A stretch of DNA of 14,814 nucleotides from an uncultured Flavobacteriaceae bacterium. GTDB taxonomy: Bacteria; Bacteroidota; Bacteroidia; Flavobacteriales; Flavobacteriaceae. The DNA is taken from contig CAJWNW010000034.1 in the NCBI GenBank assembly GCA_913044085.1, forward strand, positions 1 through 14,814, given 5' to 3'. Under the pieces are notes generated by a model. It was not told the DNA's origin. It searched no databases and was given only the letters and a program-made list of their open reading frames with translations. Shown piece by piece: positions 5,933 to 14,265 of this stretch. The translations under genes and the position numbers were made by a program. The number at the start of each line of letters is the position of its first letter. Within the stretch, counting starts at the first letter, position 1.

Positions 5933-7318
5933 ATGAAAAAAACTTTATTTCTATTTACAATCCTTTTAATTTATATTGAAACAAGCTTTGCACAAACCAA
6001 TCCAGCCATTACGGCATGGATTCAAAATCACGATGGGACAACCGGCCGTCATTATGTTGCAAACAACCCCACGCCTATTGATGATGGCGTACTGGCCAAT
6101 GTACAATCCGTTGATTATTCGGACAATTGGGTTTATGTGAGTGCGACTGGAATTCCATCGTATATAACGGGGCCATTTTTAGACAACAACCCTTCACTAG
6201 CTACTGATCAACAGGCCATCTATAAAATCAGTTTAAACCCAACGCAAAATATGGGAACTGCAACCAATACAACTGGGGGAAATATCGGAGTTTTTGTCAA
6301 CGGGGTTTCATTGTTTGATTATAGAGACGGTGTACGCTGGGACAACAATAACAACCGCTTGTGTGGAGGTCCCGGAAACCCTCCTTGTAGCGGTGGGCCT
6401 CAAGCCAACCGAGATTGGAACAGAGATGCCATTCCAGCAGAGATGGGAGGTTTTGATTGCAACAAAGCGCACCCCGCTATGGGAAATTACCATCACCATC
6501 AAAACCCGAGTGCTTTTGATTTAGATTTATTGGTTATCTCAGATGTTTGTGACACCTACCCTGCCGATGGTTTGTATGTGATTGACGTCAATGCGCATTC
6601 GCCACTCATTGGTTTTACCTACGACGGCTTTCCAATTTATGGAGCATATGCCTACAAAAATACGGATGGAACTGGTGGAATTGCAAGGATGAAATCCAGT
6701 TATACTTTGCGCAATATAACCACCCGTGTCAATGGGCCATACGTGGGCCAGGTTTTTACCATTCAAAATGGGCCCAATGCCGGGAATCAACAAGTGATGG
6801 ATTTAGGCTACTTTAGAGAAGACTATGAATACATTAATAATTCCGAACCAGATTATTTAGATGAACATAATGGACGTTTTGCCGTCACACCAGATTACCC
6901 GCAAGGGGTCTACGCCTATTATGCTACGGTAGATGAGAATCACAATTCTGCCTATCCTTATGTAGTAGGCCCAACTTATTACGGCAACGTGACTGGCACG
7001 GATGTAAACACTATCAATGAAAATACAACAAATTATGATTCAAATTTAAGTGTTGTAGAGCTCCCTGAAAATAGTTTGGATATAAAGATATACCCCAACC
7101 CCACTCAAGATTTTATTGCCATTCAATCTAATTTATTGGACAAGAAATTGCAATTGGAACTGGTGAATGAATTGGGGCAAGTGGTCTTAGAAAGTGAGAT
7201 TTTGTCTGGAAGTACCTTGAGTGTATTAGAAACGCATACGCTTTACAATGGGATTTACTTTTTGAAGGTTTCATATGAAGAACAGCAAAAAAGCTATAAA
7301 ATAATTATCAATAAATAA
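5933..7318 (+). CDS. YHYH-domain secreted protein with T9SS sorting domain
   Basis: A signal peptide (1-20, cleaved before Q21) is followed by a YHYH-type domain (about 60-350) and a type IX secretion C-terminal domain (about 383-461, KIYPNPTQDFIAI ... GIYFLKVSY ... KIIINK). The protein should therefore be secreted or attached at the cell surface. The signature sequence is NYHHHQNP (185-192), preceded by FDCNKAHPAMG, with GFTYDGFPIYG at 227-237, a strongly conserved YHYH block. Cysteines C144, C152, C176 and C206 could form two disulphides. The histidine cluster H180, H187, H188, H189 looks suited to metal binding, which is inference. The biochemical role of YHYH proteins is not established to my knowledge. 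It is the last gene of the MbnP-peroxidase unit, and the convergent xylanase gene begins its stop only 11 bp away. Confidence 0.85.
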   Translation: MKKTLFLFTILLIYIETSFAQTNPAITAWIQNHDGTTGRHYVANNPTPIDDGVLANVQSVDYSDNWVYVSATGIPSYITGPFLDNNPSLATDQQAIYKISLNPTQNMGTATNTTGGNIGVFVNGVSLFDYRDGVRWDNNNNRLCGGPGNPPCSGGPQANRDWNRDAIPAEMGGFDCNKAHPAMGNYHHHQNPSAFDLDLLVISDVCDTYPADGLYVIDVNAHSPLIGFTYDGFPIYGAYAYKNTDGTGGIARMKSSYTLRNITTRVNGPYVGQVFTIQNGPNAGNQQVMDLGYFREDYEYINNSEPDYLDEHNGRFAVTPDYPQGVYAYYATVDENHNSAYPYVVGPTYYGNVTGTDVNTINENTTNYDSNLSVVELPENSLDIKIYPNPTQDFIAIQSNLLDKKLQLELVNELGQVVLESEILSGSTLSVLETHTLYNGIYFLKVSYEEQQKSYKIIINK

Positions 7319-7329
7319 TTACTAAAAAA

Positions 7330-8487
7330 TTAATCATCTTTATTCACCAATGCTTTCAAGGCATGATAAGCTGGTTTTTTTTTGAAATTTCTATCAAAGA
7401 GTAAAGGATAATCTGTGCGACCCTGCATTGGAAGGTAATTGCGCCAAGAGTTACCATCCCAGACACCCCAGAACGTCACACGCTCTACATTGGCGCTGTA
7501 TTTTAAAAACAATTTAAAAAGCGCTTTATAACGTCTTGCTTGTTGTTTTAGAACCCGCTTGGGAACGCCTTTGGAATAAGGGTTAAACTCTGCTGCTAAA
7601 TCAAATCGATTATCAACACTTGCCCCTTTGTGTTTCCATGCGTTTGGCAATACACTAATGTCCATCTCTGTTATGTGAAGCGGGATATTGGCTTTAGAAC
7701 ATGCTTTAAGCCAGTATTCGACTTCTTCTAAAAGTGGATGTTGCATAAACATATGACCTTGAGAGCCAATGCCATGAATTGGAACCCCTTGCGCTCTTAA
7801 GTTTTTAACCATAGCAATAATGAAATCAATCTTTTCCTTTTGATACATATTAAAATCGTTGTACAACAATTTACAATCAGGGTCGGCTCTGTGAGCTGCT
7901 TCATAGGCTATTTTAATGTAATCATCCCCAATGATGTCATGCCAGGGTGTAGGTTTTAGTTTGGCATATTTCTGGCCATCCTTAGTTCTAAAAACATCCA
8001 CAGCTTCGTTGACGACATCCCAATAAGCAATCTTACCTTTATAACGAGTTACAACCGTTTCGATATAAGCTTCCAAACGTTGAATCAAAACATCTCGAGA
8101 AACCATTTTTCCATCATTCCCCTTAAAAAACCAATCTGGGGCACTGTTTTTCCAAACCAATGTATGGCCAATAATGGTCAGTCCATTGGATTGAGCATAT
8201 GCAACAAAGGCATCAGACTCCTCAAAATCATAAGCTCCATTTTCATCAATTAAATACATGGGTTTCATGCAGTTTTCAGCAGTGATGGCATTAAACTCTC
8301 TATTTGTAATTTCAAACTCCTTTTTTTGGTTTGGATTCTGATTGTCATTCCCCAAAACCGCGCCATGGTAAATTGTACCAATCATAAAATGATTTTTATA
8401 ATGATCGGACAGGCCTTTCTTATTGGTATCTTGACTATGGACAGAAATTAAAATAGATAGAAAAAATATTGGTATGAGTTTGTACAT
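7330..8487 (-). CDS. Endo-1,4-beta-xylanase, glycoside hydrolase family 10
   Basis: This is a GH10 retaining endo-xylanase, which cuts internal beta-1,4 bonds in xylan. After a signal peptide (1-18, cleaved before Q19) a single catalytic TIM barrel fills residues 26-380. The acid/base glutamate is E161 in WDVVNEA, the nucleophile E274 in HITEMD; GHTLVW (107-112) and TFWGVWDGNSW near the end are further GH10 hallmarks. No carbohydrate-binding module and no T9SS tail are seen, so it probably works in the periplasm on imported oligosaccharides. It is the last gene of a leftward series after CotH (50-bp gap) and two sulfatases. That context suggests a sulfated or otherwise decorated xylose-containing algal glycan rather than plain plant xylan, which is inference. 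The enzyme looks intact. Confidence 0.95.
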   Translation of the reverse strand: MYKLIPIFFLSILISVHSQDTNKKGLSDHYKNHFMIGTIYHGAVLGNDNQNPNQKKEFEITNREFNAITAENCMKPMYLIDENGAYDFEESDAFVAYAQSNGLTIIGHTLVWKNSAPDWFFKGNDGKMVSRDVLIQRLEAYIETVVTRYKGKIAYWDVVNEAVDVFRTKDGQKYAKLKPTPWHDIIGDDYIKIAYEAAHRADPDCKLLYNDFNMYQKEKIDFIIAMVKNLRAQGVPIHGIGSQGHMFMQHPLLEEVEYWLKACSKANIPLHITEMDISVLPNAWKHKGASVDNRFDLAAEFNPYSKGVPKRVLKQQARRYKALFKLFLKYSANVERVTFWGVWDGNSWRNYLPMQGRTDYPLLFDRNFKKKPAYHALKALVNKDD

Positions 8488-8537
8488 AATTGGTTGAAAA
8501 ATAAAAGATGTATTTAAAATCTCTTAAAAAAATAATT

Positions 8538-9962
8538 TTAATCCAAATATTGACTGACTGCGCTGGCGCGCTCGCTAGCGTGATTAATCAACTCAGAGAC
8601 AGCGATCTGAAAATCTGCAGGTGATTCTAAAAACGTATAACCTGGCTGCTCATTTACTACTGAAGCCTCAATTTGGGAGGCATAAGAGGAATATACCGAT
8701 TGGATATAGCCCGTCTCAAAGGCATTATTTATGACATTACTTACATAATTATCATAAATGGATTGATATTCAGGGTCATCATACAAATAGCGTATCAAAG
8801 GCCAATTATTCCCCACTCCGCTAAAATCTAATGGCAATGAGCCACCCATTTTTCCAAATTGTAAACTTTCATTATTGTCCCATGGAATCCATGTCAATGC
8901 ATTGTTGTTTTCTGGATCGCCATAGAGGTAGTAATTGTGAGTCATTCGTCCATAGGTATCCCAATTTTGAATGACGGTATTTACGGCTAAATAATTTAAA
9001 AACCCATCGACATCAAAAACAGATTCGAGTCCACTACGCCAAACCGATGGATTTGAAGTCCTGTTGCTGTCGTGTAATGCTGAAAAAACAGCCTCAACAT
9101 CACTCCAATCAGACTCCAATTCATTTGACTGCTTTATAAAATATTCTGGGCTAAAAGAACCCTGAGTAAAACGGGCACCATTTCCATCGGGTTTATATAA
9201 ATTTCCATTGTCATTATTAAATTGAGACGCTAATAAGGTATTGTCGGGTTCCTCTACCATGGTGTACAATCCAAAATAAATGGGACCGGAACCATGGTCT
9301 ACATAAACCTCATAAAATTGAGTCCTTGGGGAGGGCAAACCAGATTCTTTAAAAATATCAGAAGCTATTTTTTCTCGTAATTGAGATTCGTCATCAAAAT
9401 TATTTTTTAGGTTTAACTGTTTAAATCCATAAAACCTTTGATTTGAAATTTCTGGAAATTCATCCTCAAATTCATCAAAATCTAGCTTAAATGACATTTT
9501 CCAGACGCCATTCCTCCATGAAAAAGAAAGACTTGAATTACCTTTAAATCGCACACCCACATGATACCACTGTAAACCATCATAATAAACCTCAGCGGTT
9601 GTGAAAATTGGGTTTTCTTCTGCAAATCCTCCAAGACCGCCGCCGCCAGGACCTCCCCCAATACCCTGACCAAACGCTCCGTACAAGGATGTCATATCTT
9701 CAAGTATCAATGCCCAATTTTCAGCCTCAAAAACGATATCAATACGTCGTATGGCGTTTTCATCACTAAAAACCTCCGTATAATTCGGCGCTGTATCGTT
9801 GCCGTGGGTATCTGAGGACCAATCTGGAAAATCTGAATCATCATTGTTATTATTATCATCGCCGTTGCCTGGGTTGTTAACGGTTGTTGAAGCCAGTCCA
9901 ACTTCTTCATTGTTACATGACAATATGAAAAGGCACAGTATAAAAAGTATTTTAAATCTCAT
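8538..9962 (-). CDS. CotH-kinase family outer-surface lipoprotein
   Basis: An N-terminal lipobox (ILSC, C16) marks a lipoprotein. It is followed by a Asp/Asn-rich spacer (34-44) and a Gly-rich loop (99-112). The CotH domain spans about 70-470: conserved pieces are VRFKGNSS (137-144), the KMSFKLDFD and GFKQLNLKNNF blocks, YFGLYTMVEEPDN (229-241), GNLYKPDG (253-260), NWDTYGRMTHNYYLY (333-347) and WIPWDNN (358-364). CotH proteins have an atypical protein-kinase fold; Bacillus CotH phosphorylates spore-coat proteins. D335, N343 and D362 are the likely catalytic and metal residues by analogy. What a flavobacterial CotH phosphorylates is unknown; a surface protein or a glycan is possible. It lies 22 bp after the S1 sulfatase gene and 50 bp before the xylanase gene, so it is very probably in one operon with them. 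Confidence 0.85.
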   Translation of the reverse strand: MRFKILFILCLFILSCNNEEVGLASTTVNNPGNGDDNNNNDDSDFPDWSSDTHGNDTAPNYTEVFSDENAIRRIDIVFEAENWALILEDMTSLYGAFGQGIGGGPGGGGLGGFAEENPIFTTAEVYYDGLQWYHVGVRFKGNSSLSFSWRNGVWKMSFKLDFDEFEDEFPEISNQRFYGFKQLNLKNNFDDESQLREKIASDIFKESGLPSPRTQFYEVYVDHGSGPIYFGLYTMVEEPDNTLLASQFNNDNGNLYKPDGNGARFTQGSFSPEYFIKQSNELESDWSDVEAVFSALHDSNRTSNPSVWRSGLESVFDVDGFLNYLAVNTVIQNWDTYGRMTHNYYLYGDPENNNALTWIPWDNNESLQFGKMGGSLPLDFSGVGNNWPLIRYLYDDPEYQSIYDNYVSNVINNAFETGYIQSVYSSYASQIEASVVNEQPGYTFLESPADFQIAVSELINHASERASAVSQYLD

Positions 9963-9984
9963 TTATATTATTTTAAGTATTGCT

Positions 9985-11493
9985 TTATTTAGGCTTTGGA
10001 AAAAATCTTTTGGGCTCATTCCATGGGCGTGCATTGTTAATTTGTCGGCCTAATCCTTTAGGAAGTTTTTTAGCTGATGTAATTCTTTGATTCAAAATAA
10101 TGGAAAGAGAGTCTTTAATAACGTTGTAAGAACTTAAATCAGCTAAATTTTTTAATTCCTCAAAATCGTTTTTATGATCGTACAATTCATACTCAGTACG
10201 TCCATTAAATTGCCATTGATTGAGGCGATAACGATTGGTTTGAATACCATAGCCTTGGGCTTTGATATTTCCTTTACTTAATTGTAACTCGGTAAAAGCA
10301 GATGAGCGAATGGATGTGTCTGGATTTTTAAAAAATGGCGTTAAACTTTTACCACTGACAAATGATGGTGTTTTCATCCCAACCATATCCATAAGCGTTG
10401 GATAAAGATCTACTAGCTCAACTGGTGCATCAATAGATTTTTTTGTTTTTTTAATACCAGGTCCAGCAAATATTAAAGGAACACGAGTAGCATCTTGAAA
10501 GAGGGTTTGTTTTTGCCAATGCCCATGTTCACCTAAATGATATCCGTGATCGGATGTAAATACAATAATGGTGTTTTTGTCTAGTCCTGTTTCCTTAAGT
10601 TTATCTAAAACCCGTCCAATTTGTGCATCCATAAAACTGGTTGTAGCATAATAGGCATGTTTAATTGTAGCTGACAAAGCGGGGTCTAAGTCTATTTGTT
10701 CTTTTCTAGATCTAAGAGATGCTGCAGCAGGCTTGGGAATCGTTTCAAGGTATTCATCTGATGTTTCTGGAACACTAAAATCATTGATATCATATAGGTC
10801 AAAATACTTTTTAGGGGCCACAAAAGGAACATGCGGACGGTACAATCCATAGGCCAAAAAGAAATTTTCTTTGTTTTTTGCAAACGTATCTAAAAAATCG
10901 ATGGTTGCGGAAGCACCAATACCATCTGTTTGCTCTTCATCTGTACCCCCCGACTCTAGCCAACTTAAAGTCGCACCATCAAAATTTGGCTTTACCTTGT
11001 TAAGTTTGTATTCTTCAACTTTATCACGTCCATAAGGATTGACAGTCTGATCCCAACTAAAAGAGTCGTCATGACCTGCAGTTCCAATATCTCTAGGATT
11101 GTGGTAATGATAAATTTTACCCACTCTTATGGAATGGTAATTTTCCATCCTAAATTTTTGCCCCAAGGTCACAACATCAGGAATGGTCTGACGTACATAT
11201 AACCTCAAAACCTTGGATTTTGTTTGGTCGGGATACATTCCAGTCATGAAAGAAACTCTAGAGGGACCACAAAGGGGATATTGAACATGTGCATTGTTAA
11301 ACACAAGACCCTTTTTGGCTAATTTATCCAGATTAGGCGTAATGGCCAACGGGTCGCCGTAAGCCCCCAATGCACAATTAAGATCATCAGCGACAATAAA
11401 CAATACATTCAGCTTTGAGCTAAATTTAGACGGTTTTAATCCTGTGACTGAAAGGACCAATATAACCAAACATCCAAACTTTATAAATCGCAT
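9985..11493 (-). CDS. S1-family formylglycine sulfatase, iduronate-2-sulfatase-like (S1_7-like)
   Basis: This is a type I sulfatase that removes sulfate esters from glycans. With the ATG at 11493 it has 502 residues. The signal peptide covers about residues 1-20. The active-site Cys, to be made formylglycine, is C75 in CGPSR (75-79), the C-x-P-S-R sequon. Metal ligands include D36 and D37 in IVADDLN and D315 in TSDHG, followed by HLGEHGHWQKQTLF, typical of iduronate-2-sulfatase-like enzymes. YRPHVPF (218-224) is another hallmark. Subfamily S1_7, common in ulvan and other uronate-rich glycan loci, is my best guess from memory. A longer frame with TTG at 11502 exists, but ATG 11493 gives a normal signal start. 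The maturation enzyme (FGE) is not in the window. It lies between a second sulfatase and the CotH gene. Confidence 0.93.
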   Translation of the reverse strand: MRFIKFGCLVILVLSVTGLKPSKFSSKLNVLFIVADDLNCALGAYGDPLAITPNLDKLAKKGLVFNNAHVQYPLCGPSRVSFMTGMYPDQTKSKVLRLYVRQTIPDVVTLGQKFRMENYHSIRVGKIYHYHNPRDIGTAGHDDSFSWDQTVNPYGRDKVEEYKLNKVKPNFDGATLSWLESGGTDEEQTDGIGASATIDFLDTFAKNKENFFLAYGLYRPHVPFVAPKKYFDLYDINDFSVPETSDEYLETIPKPAAASLRSRKEQIDLDPALSATIKHAYYATTSFMDAQIGRVLDKLKETGLDKNTIIVFTSDHGYHLGEHGHWQKQTLFQDATRVPLIFAGPGIKKTKKSIDAPVELVDLYPTLMDMVGMKTPSFVSGKSLTPFFKNPDTSIRSSAFTELQLSKGNIKAQGYGIQTNRYRLNQWQFNGRTEYELYDHKNDFEELKNLADLSSYNVIKDSLSIILNQRITSAKKLPKGLGRQINNARPWNEPKRFFPKPK

Positions 11494-11614
11494 TCTAATC
11501 AAGTTAAATTATTGATTTCAAGATAGAAAATCTAAATCAATATCTGTGAAAATGACACTAAAGGAATAAAAAAAACAATAATTTGTCTCATTTGCTTTAC
11601 ACAAAATTCACATT

Positions 11615-13186
11615 TCATTTCTTTCTGGACTCTAATCCTCCAAAATCAGCATTAGTTATTTGTCTCAATTCTTTCAAAGACAGATGATTACCATAATCTT
11701 GCTTTAATTTATATAATTCTTTCTTTAATTTCTTTATACGCCCTTTGTAGGTGGCTGAATCAATTAAATTATTCAATTCTAAGGGGTCTTTATTTAAATC
11801 ATAAAATTCCCAAATATCCACATCATAATAGAAATGAATCAACTTATACCTTTGATTTCGAATACCATAATGCGGTTGTACTCGGTGATAAAAAGGGTAT
11901 TCGTAGTAGTGATAATACATAGATTCTTGCCAATCCTTCGGCGTTTTACCCTTTAAATTTGCAAAAAAACTTTGTCCTTGTACAGCTTCGGGAATATCAA
12001 TACCAGCCATATCTAGCAAAGTGGGGGCAAAATCTATATTAGTTACAATGTCATCTAAAACAGTACCAGGTTCAATAACCCTTGGATAACGTATGACAAA
12101 AGGCATGTGTAATGCCTCTTCATACATAAATCGTTTGTCAAAAAAACCGTGTTCTCCCAAGAAAAAGCCTTGATCTGAACTGTAAATCACAATGGTATTT
12201 TCTTCAAGTGCATGGGCTTTTAAATAATCTAGAACCCTTCCGATATTATCATCTACAGATTTGACAGTTGCTAAATAATCTTTAATGTACCGCTGATATT
12301 TCCATTGACGGGCTTGTTGAGAACTCAAATCTTTTGAAGGAGAGACTGTTTGCCCAGGCTTAAAACCATAATGCAACCATTTTCGTTTTTTCTGTTTAGA
12401 CAATTCTTTAGGAGGGCTCATTTTCATATCTTGCCTGCTGAAATAGTCCATGGTCATTTCCGTTTTTCCAGCTGTCAATTCTCTGCCCTTATAATCATCA
12501 TCAAAACTATCTGGATAAGGCATATTAATAGAATCCCAAAGCGTTTCGTATTTAATATCTGGGGCCCATTCTCGGTGGGGTGCCTTGTATTGCAGCATCA
12601 GACAAAATGGTTTGGTGTCATCTCTCTTTTCTAACCAATCCAGAGCAAAATCTGTAGTCAAGTTTGTGGCATATCCATTTTCTACTTTTTCAATGCCATT
12701 GTCGTTGTAAACCGGATTCCAATAAAAGCCTTGCTGCCCTTTAGATATGTGGTATTTATAATAATCAAAACCAACAGGATTAGAGGCTAAATGCCATTTC
12801 CCAACCAAGGCTGTTTGAAATCCAGCAGTTTTTAAGGCCTGAGGGAAGGTCCATTGTTTATTATCAAAAATACCGCCTTTGTAGTTCTTATAATAGCCAT
12901 TTATATGACTGTATTTACCTGTAAGAATAGAGGCTCTGCTGGGTCCACAAATGGCGTTGGTACAAAGAACATGTTTAAGTAAAGCACCCTCCGATGCGAT
13001 GCGATCTATATTTGGTGTTGGTGCTATTTCTCTAAAAAGTCCACCATACGCTGAAATGGCATTGATGGCATGGTCATCAGAAAAAATAAAAACAATATTA
13101 GGTGGGTTTTTATTTTTTGAAAGAACCTGGCTGTGACAAAATAAATTTATCACATGAAAAAATAATATGAAGGCTTTTATCTTCAA
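11615..13186 (-). CDS. S1-family formylglycine sulfatase, second type (DUF4976-like tail)
   Basis: A 523-residue sulfatase with signal peptide (1-18, cleaved near S19/Q20). Core motifs are IFSDDHA (D37, D38), the formylglycine sequon CGPSR (C80-R84), GKWHL (K130, H132), KAPHREW (H204) and SSDQGFFLGEHGFFDKRFMYE (D338, K351). The region YHYYEYPFYHRVQPHYGIR followed by RYKLIHFYYD and WEFYDLNKDP is typical of arylsulfatases with a DUF4976-type C-terminus (S1_8 or S1_11-like). Substrate cannot be fixed from this. The only usable start for the signal peptide is TTG 13186 (or the ATT before it), because a TAA closes the frame three codons further up and no in-frame ATG occurs near the start. It probably opens the unit leading to the first sulfatase, CotH and xylanase; the gap to the next gene is about 120 bp. 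Confidence 0.92.
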   Translation of the reverse strand: MKIKAFILFFHVINLFCHSQVLSKNKNPPNIVFIFSDDHAINAISAYGGLFREIAPTPNIDRIASEGALLKHVLCTNAICGPSRASILTGKYSHINGYYKNYKGGIFDNKQWTFPQALKTAGFQTALVGKWHLASNPVGFDYYKYHISKGQQGFYWNPVYNDNGIEKVENGYATNLTTDFALDWLEKRDDTKPFCLMLQYKAPHREWAPDIKYETLWDSINMPYPDSFDDDYKGRELTAGKTEMTMDYFSRQDMKMSPPKELSKQKKRKWLHYGFKPGQTVSPSKDLSSQQARQWKYQRYIKDYLATVKSVDDNIGRVLDYLKAHALEENTIVIYSSDQGFFLGEHGFFDKRFMYEEALHMPFVIRYPRVIEPGTVLDDIVTNIDFAPTLLDMAGIDIPEAVQGQSFFANLKGKTPKDWQESMYYHYYEYPFYHRVQPHYGIRNQRYKLIHFYYDVDIWEFYDLNKDPLELNNLIDSATYKGRIKKLKKELYKLKQDYGNHLSLKELRQITNADFGGLESRKK

Positions 13187-13197
13187 AATAGATAGTT

Positions 13198-13244
13198 AAA
13201 AAAACCGATAAACTCAAAAGTATGGTTTCGAATTTATCAGTTTT
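13198..13244 (-). terminator. Minus-strand hairpin terminator after the T9SS tandem-domain gene
   Basis: On the minus strand AAAACTGATAAA (13244-13233) pairs with TTTATCGGTTTT (13212-13201), a 12-bp stem with one wobble pair and a 20-base loop, followed by a T-run. It lies 16 bp after the stop of the T9SS gene and ends only 12 bp before the TTG start of the next sulfatase gene, so it separates two units or attenuates read-through. The stem is AT-rich. Confidence 0.55.
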
Positions 13245-13260
13245 GTTAATGTATTTTAAT

Positions 13261-14253
13261 TTATTTTTTAATGAATTTTTTAGTAATTACATTACTTTCA
13301 TTACTCACTTTAACAAAATAAATTCCAGATGCCAAATCGGAAACTTCAATTTGAGCAGTATTGAAAACTTCATTTTCCAAACGCCCCGTAAGAGAGTACA
13401 CTTTTACAGAATCGATATTGTTTACTCCTGAGATGGTGAGAAAATTTGTTACGGGATTAGGATGAATCCTTATAAATCCGGAGTTAAACTCCTGTAAACC
13501 TAATGTGGAACCATTTAATGATAGAGAAGAAAAACCAATATCTCCGCTACTGAACAAGAATCTAAGGTTTCTTTGCCATGCAACACCAGCAACTGTTTTG
13601 GAGTTTTGTCCTAAAGTGAGTGTCCCACTACAACATGTAATGTCATTTCCAGAACTATTGGTTTTATAAATTCTATAACTCGCACCCCCAGCTGGCAAAC
13701 AAGTAACATTCATTATAAATGTTTGAGCGTTCATACTATCTTCTTCATCAATTGAAGCAGCTGTTAAATAATATGGCCACTCACCATCTTGTGTAACAAA
13801 TAAATTTGATGAACCAATGATATTATCGTCAGACCCACATTCTTCTACGGGGTATAAAACTTCTCCATTATGTGAGAACGAATCAAATTCGATTAGGCCA
13901 CCACCTGAAAACTGAAATTTAACTGCACGATTGAACGAAACCTCACCAACTGTAATTGTATTTTCCCCTAATACTAAATCACCTTGTTGTGAAAAATCTC
14001 CTTGACCACTTTGAAGAGTTTTATATATCCGATAGGTATAAGTTGATTCACCAGGTAAATCAGTTATGTTGATTACTACGGTTTGTGCGAGCCCACTGAC
14101 TGCAACGCCGTCAGCTGTTGTGACCGCTGTAAATACGTGTGTCCAAGTTGCATTGGCTGTTGTACCGAAAAGAGATGATTCTCCAATAGTAGTCTGAGCA
14201 AATATTACACTTGTAATCGATATAAAAAACAATGATGTAATTTTCTTAATCAT
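13261..14253 (-). CDS. T9SS-secreted protein with two tandem copies of an unrecognised beta domain
   Basis: A signal peptide (1-19, ending IFAQ), two related domains and a T9SS C-terminal sorting domain (about 258-330, FIRIHPNPVTNFLTI ... SGIYFVKVSNE) make this a secreted or surface protein of 330 residues. Domain 1 covers about 29-130 and domain 2 about 150-248. Both share the order: aromatic start, AQT(V/F)-I-N(I/V)T, LP, YRIYKT, a loop, LxLGxNx(K/T)TV, V(S/A)(F/W)xR, (K/R)FxFS(S/G)G, and a final S(F/L)xxNG. The second has extra cysteines (C185, C207, C208). I do not recognise the domain as any named family; the alternating hydrophobic pattern suggests a beta sandwich, perhaps for binding glycan or protein. 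Its neighbour 12 bp upstream is a small exported protein. A terminator follows. Confidence 0.8.
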   Translation of the reverse strand: MIKKITSLFFISITSVIFAQTTIGESSLFGTTANATWTHVFTAVTTADGVAVSGLAQTVVINITDLPGESTYTYRIYKTLQSGQGDFSQQGDLVLGENTITVGEVSFNRAVKFQFSGGGLIEFDSFSHNGEVLYPVEECGSDDNIIGSSNLFVTQDGEWPYYLTAASIDEEDSMNAQTFIMNVTCLPAGGASYRIYKTNSSGNDITCCSGTLTLGQNSKTVAGVAWQRNLRFLFSSGDIGFSSLSLNGSTLGLQEFNSGFIRIHPNPVTNFLTISGVNNIDSVKVYSLTGRLENEVFNTAQIEVSDLASGIYFVKVSNESNVITKKFIKK

Positions 14254-14265
14254 GCTAATTTATTT

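Noticed and set aside
8568..8585. GC-rich palindrome around CGCTAGCG
   Set aside because: It lies inside the CotH coding region and is explained by Ala/Ser/Arg codons near the C-terminus.
9799..10053. Antisense and overlapping open frames across the CotH, sulfatase and YHYH genes (for example 9799-10053 plus, 12350-12634 plus, 6539-6793 minus)
   Set aside because: Each overlaps a gene with clear family motifs on another frame and shows no motif of its own.
11494..11502. TTG start three codons upstream for the first sulfatase
   Set aside because: An ATG with a normal MRFIKF signal start lies at 11493, so the TTG is not needed.
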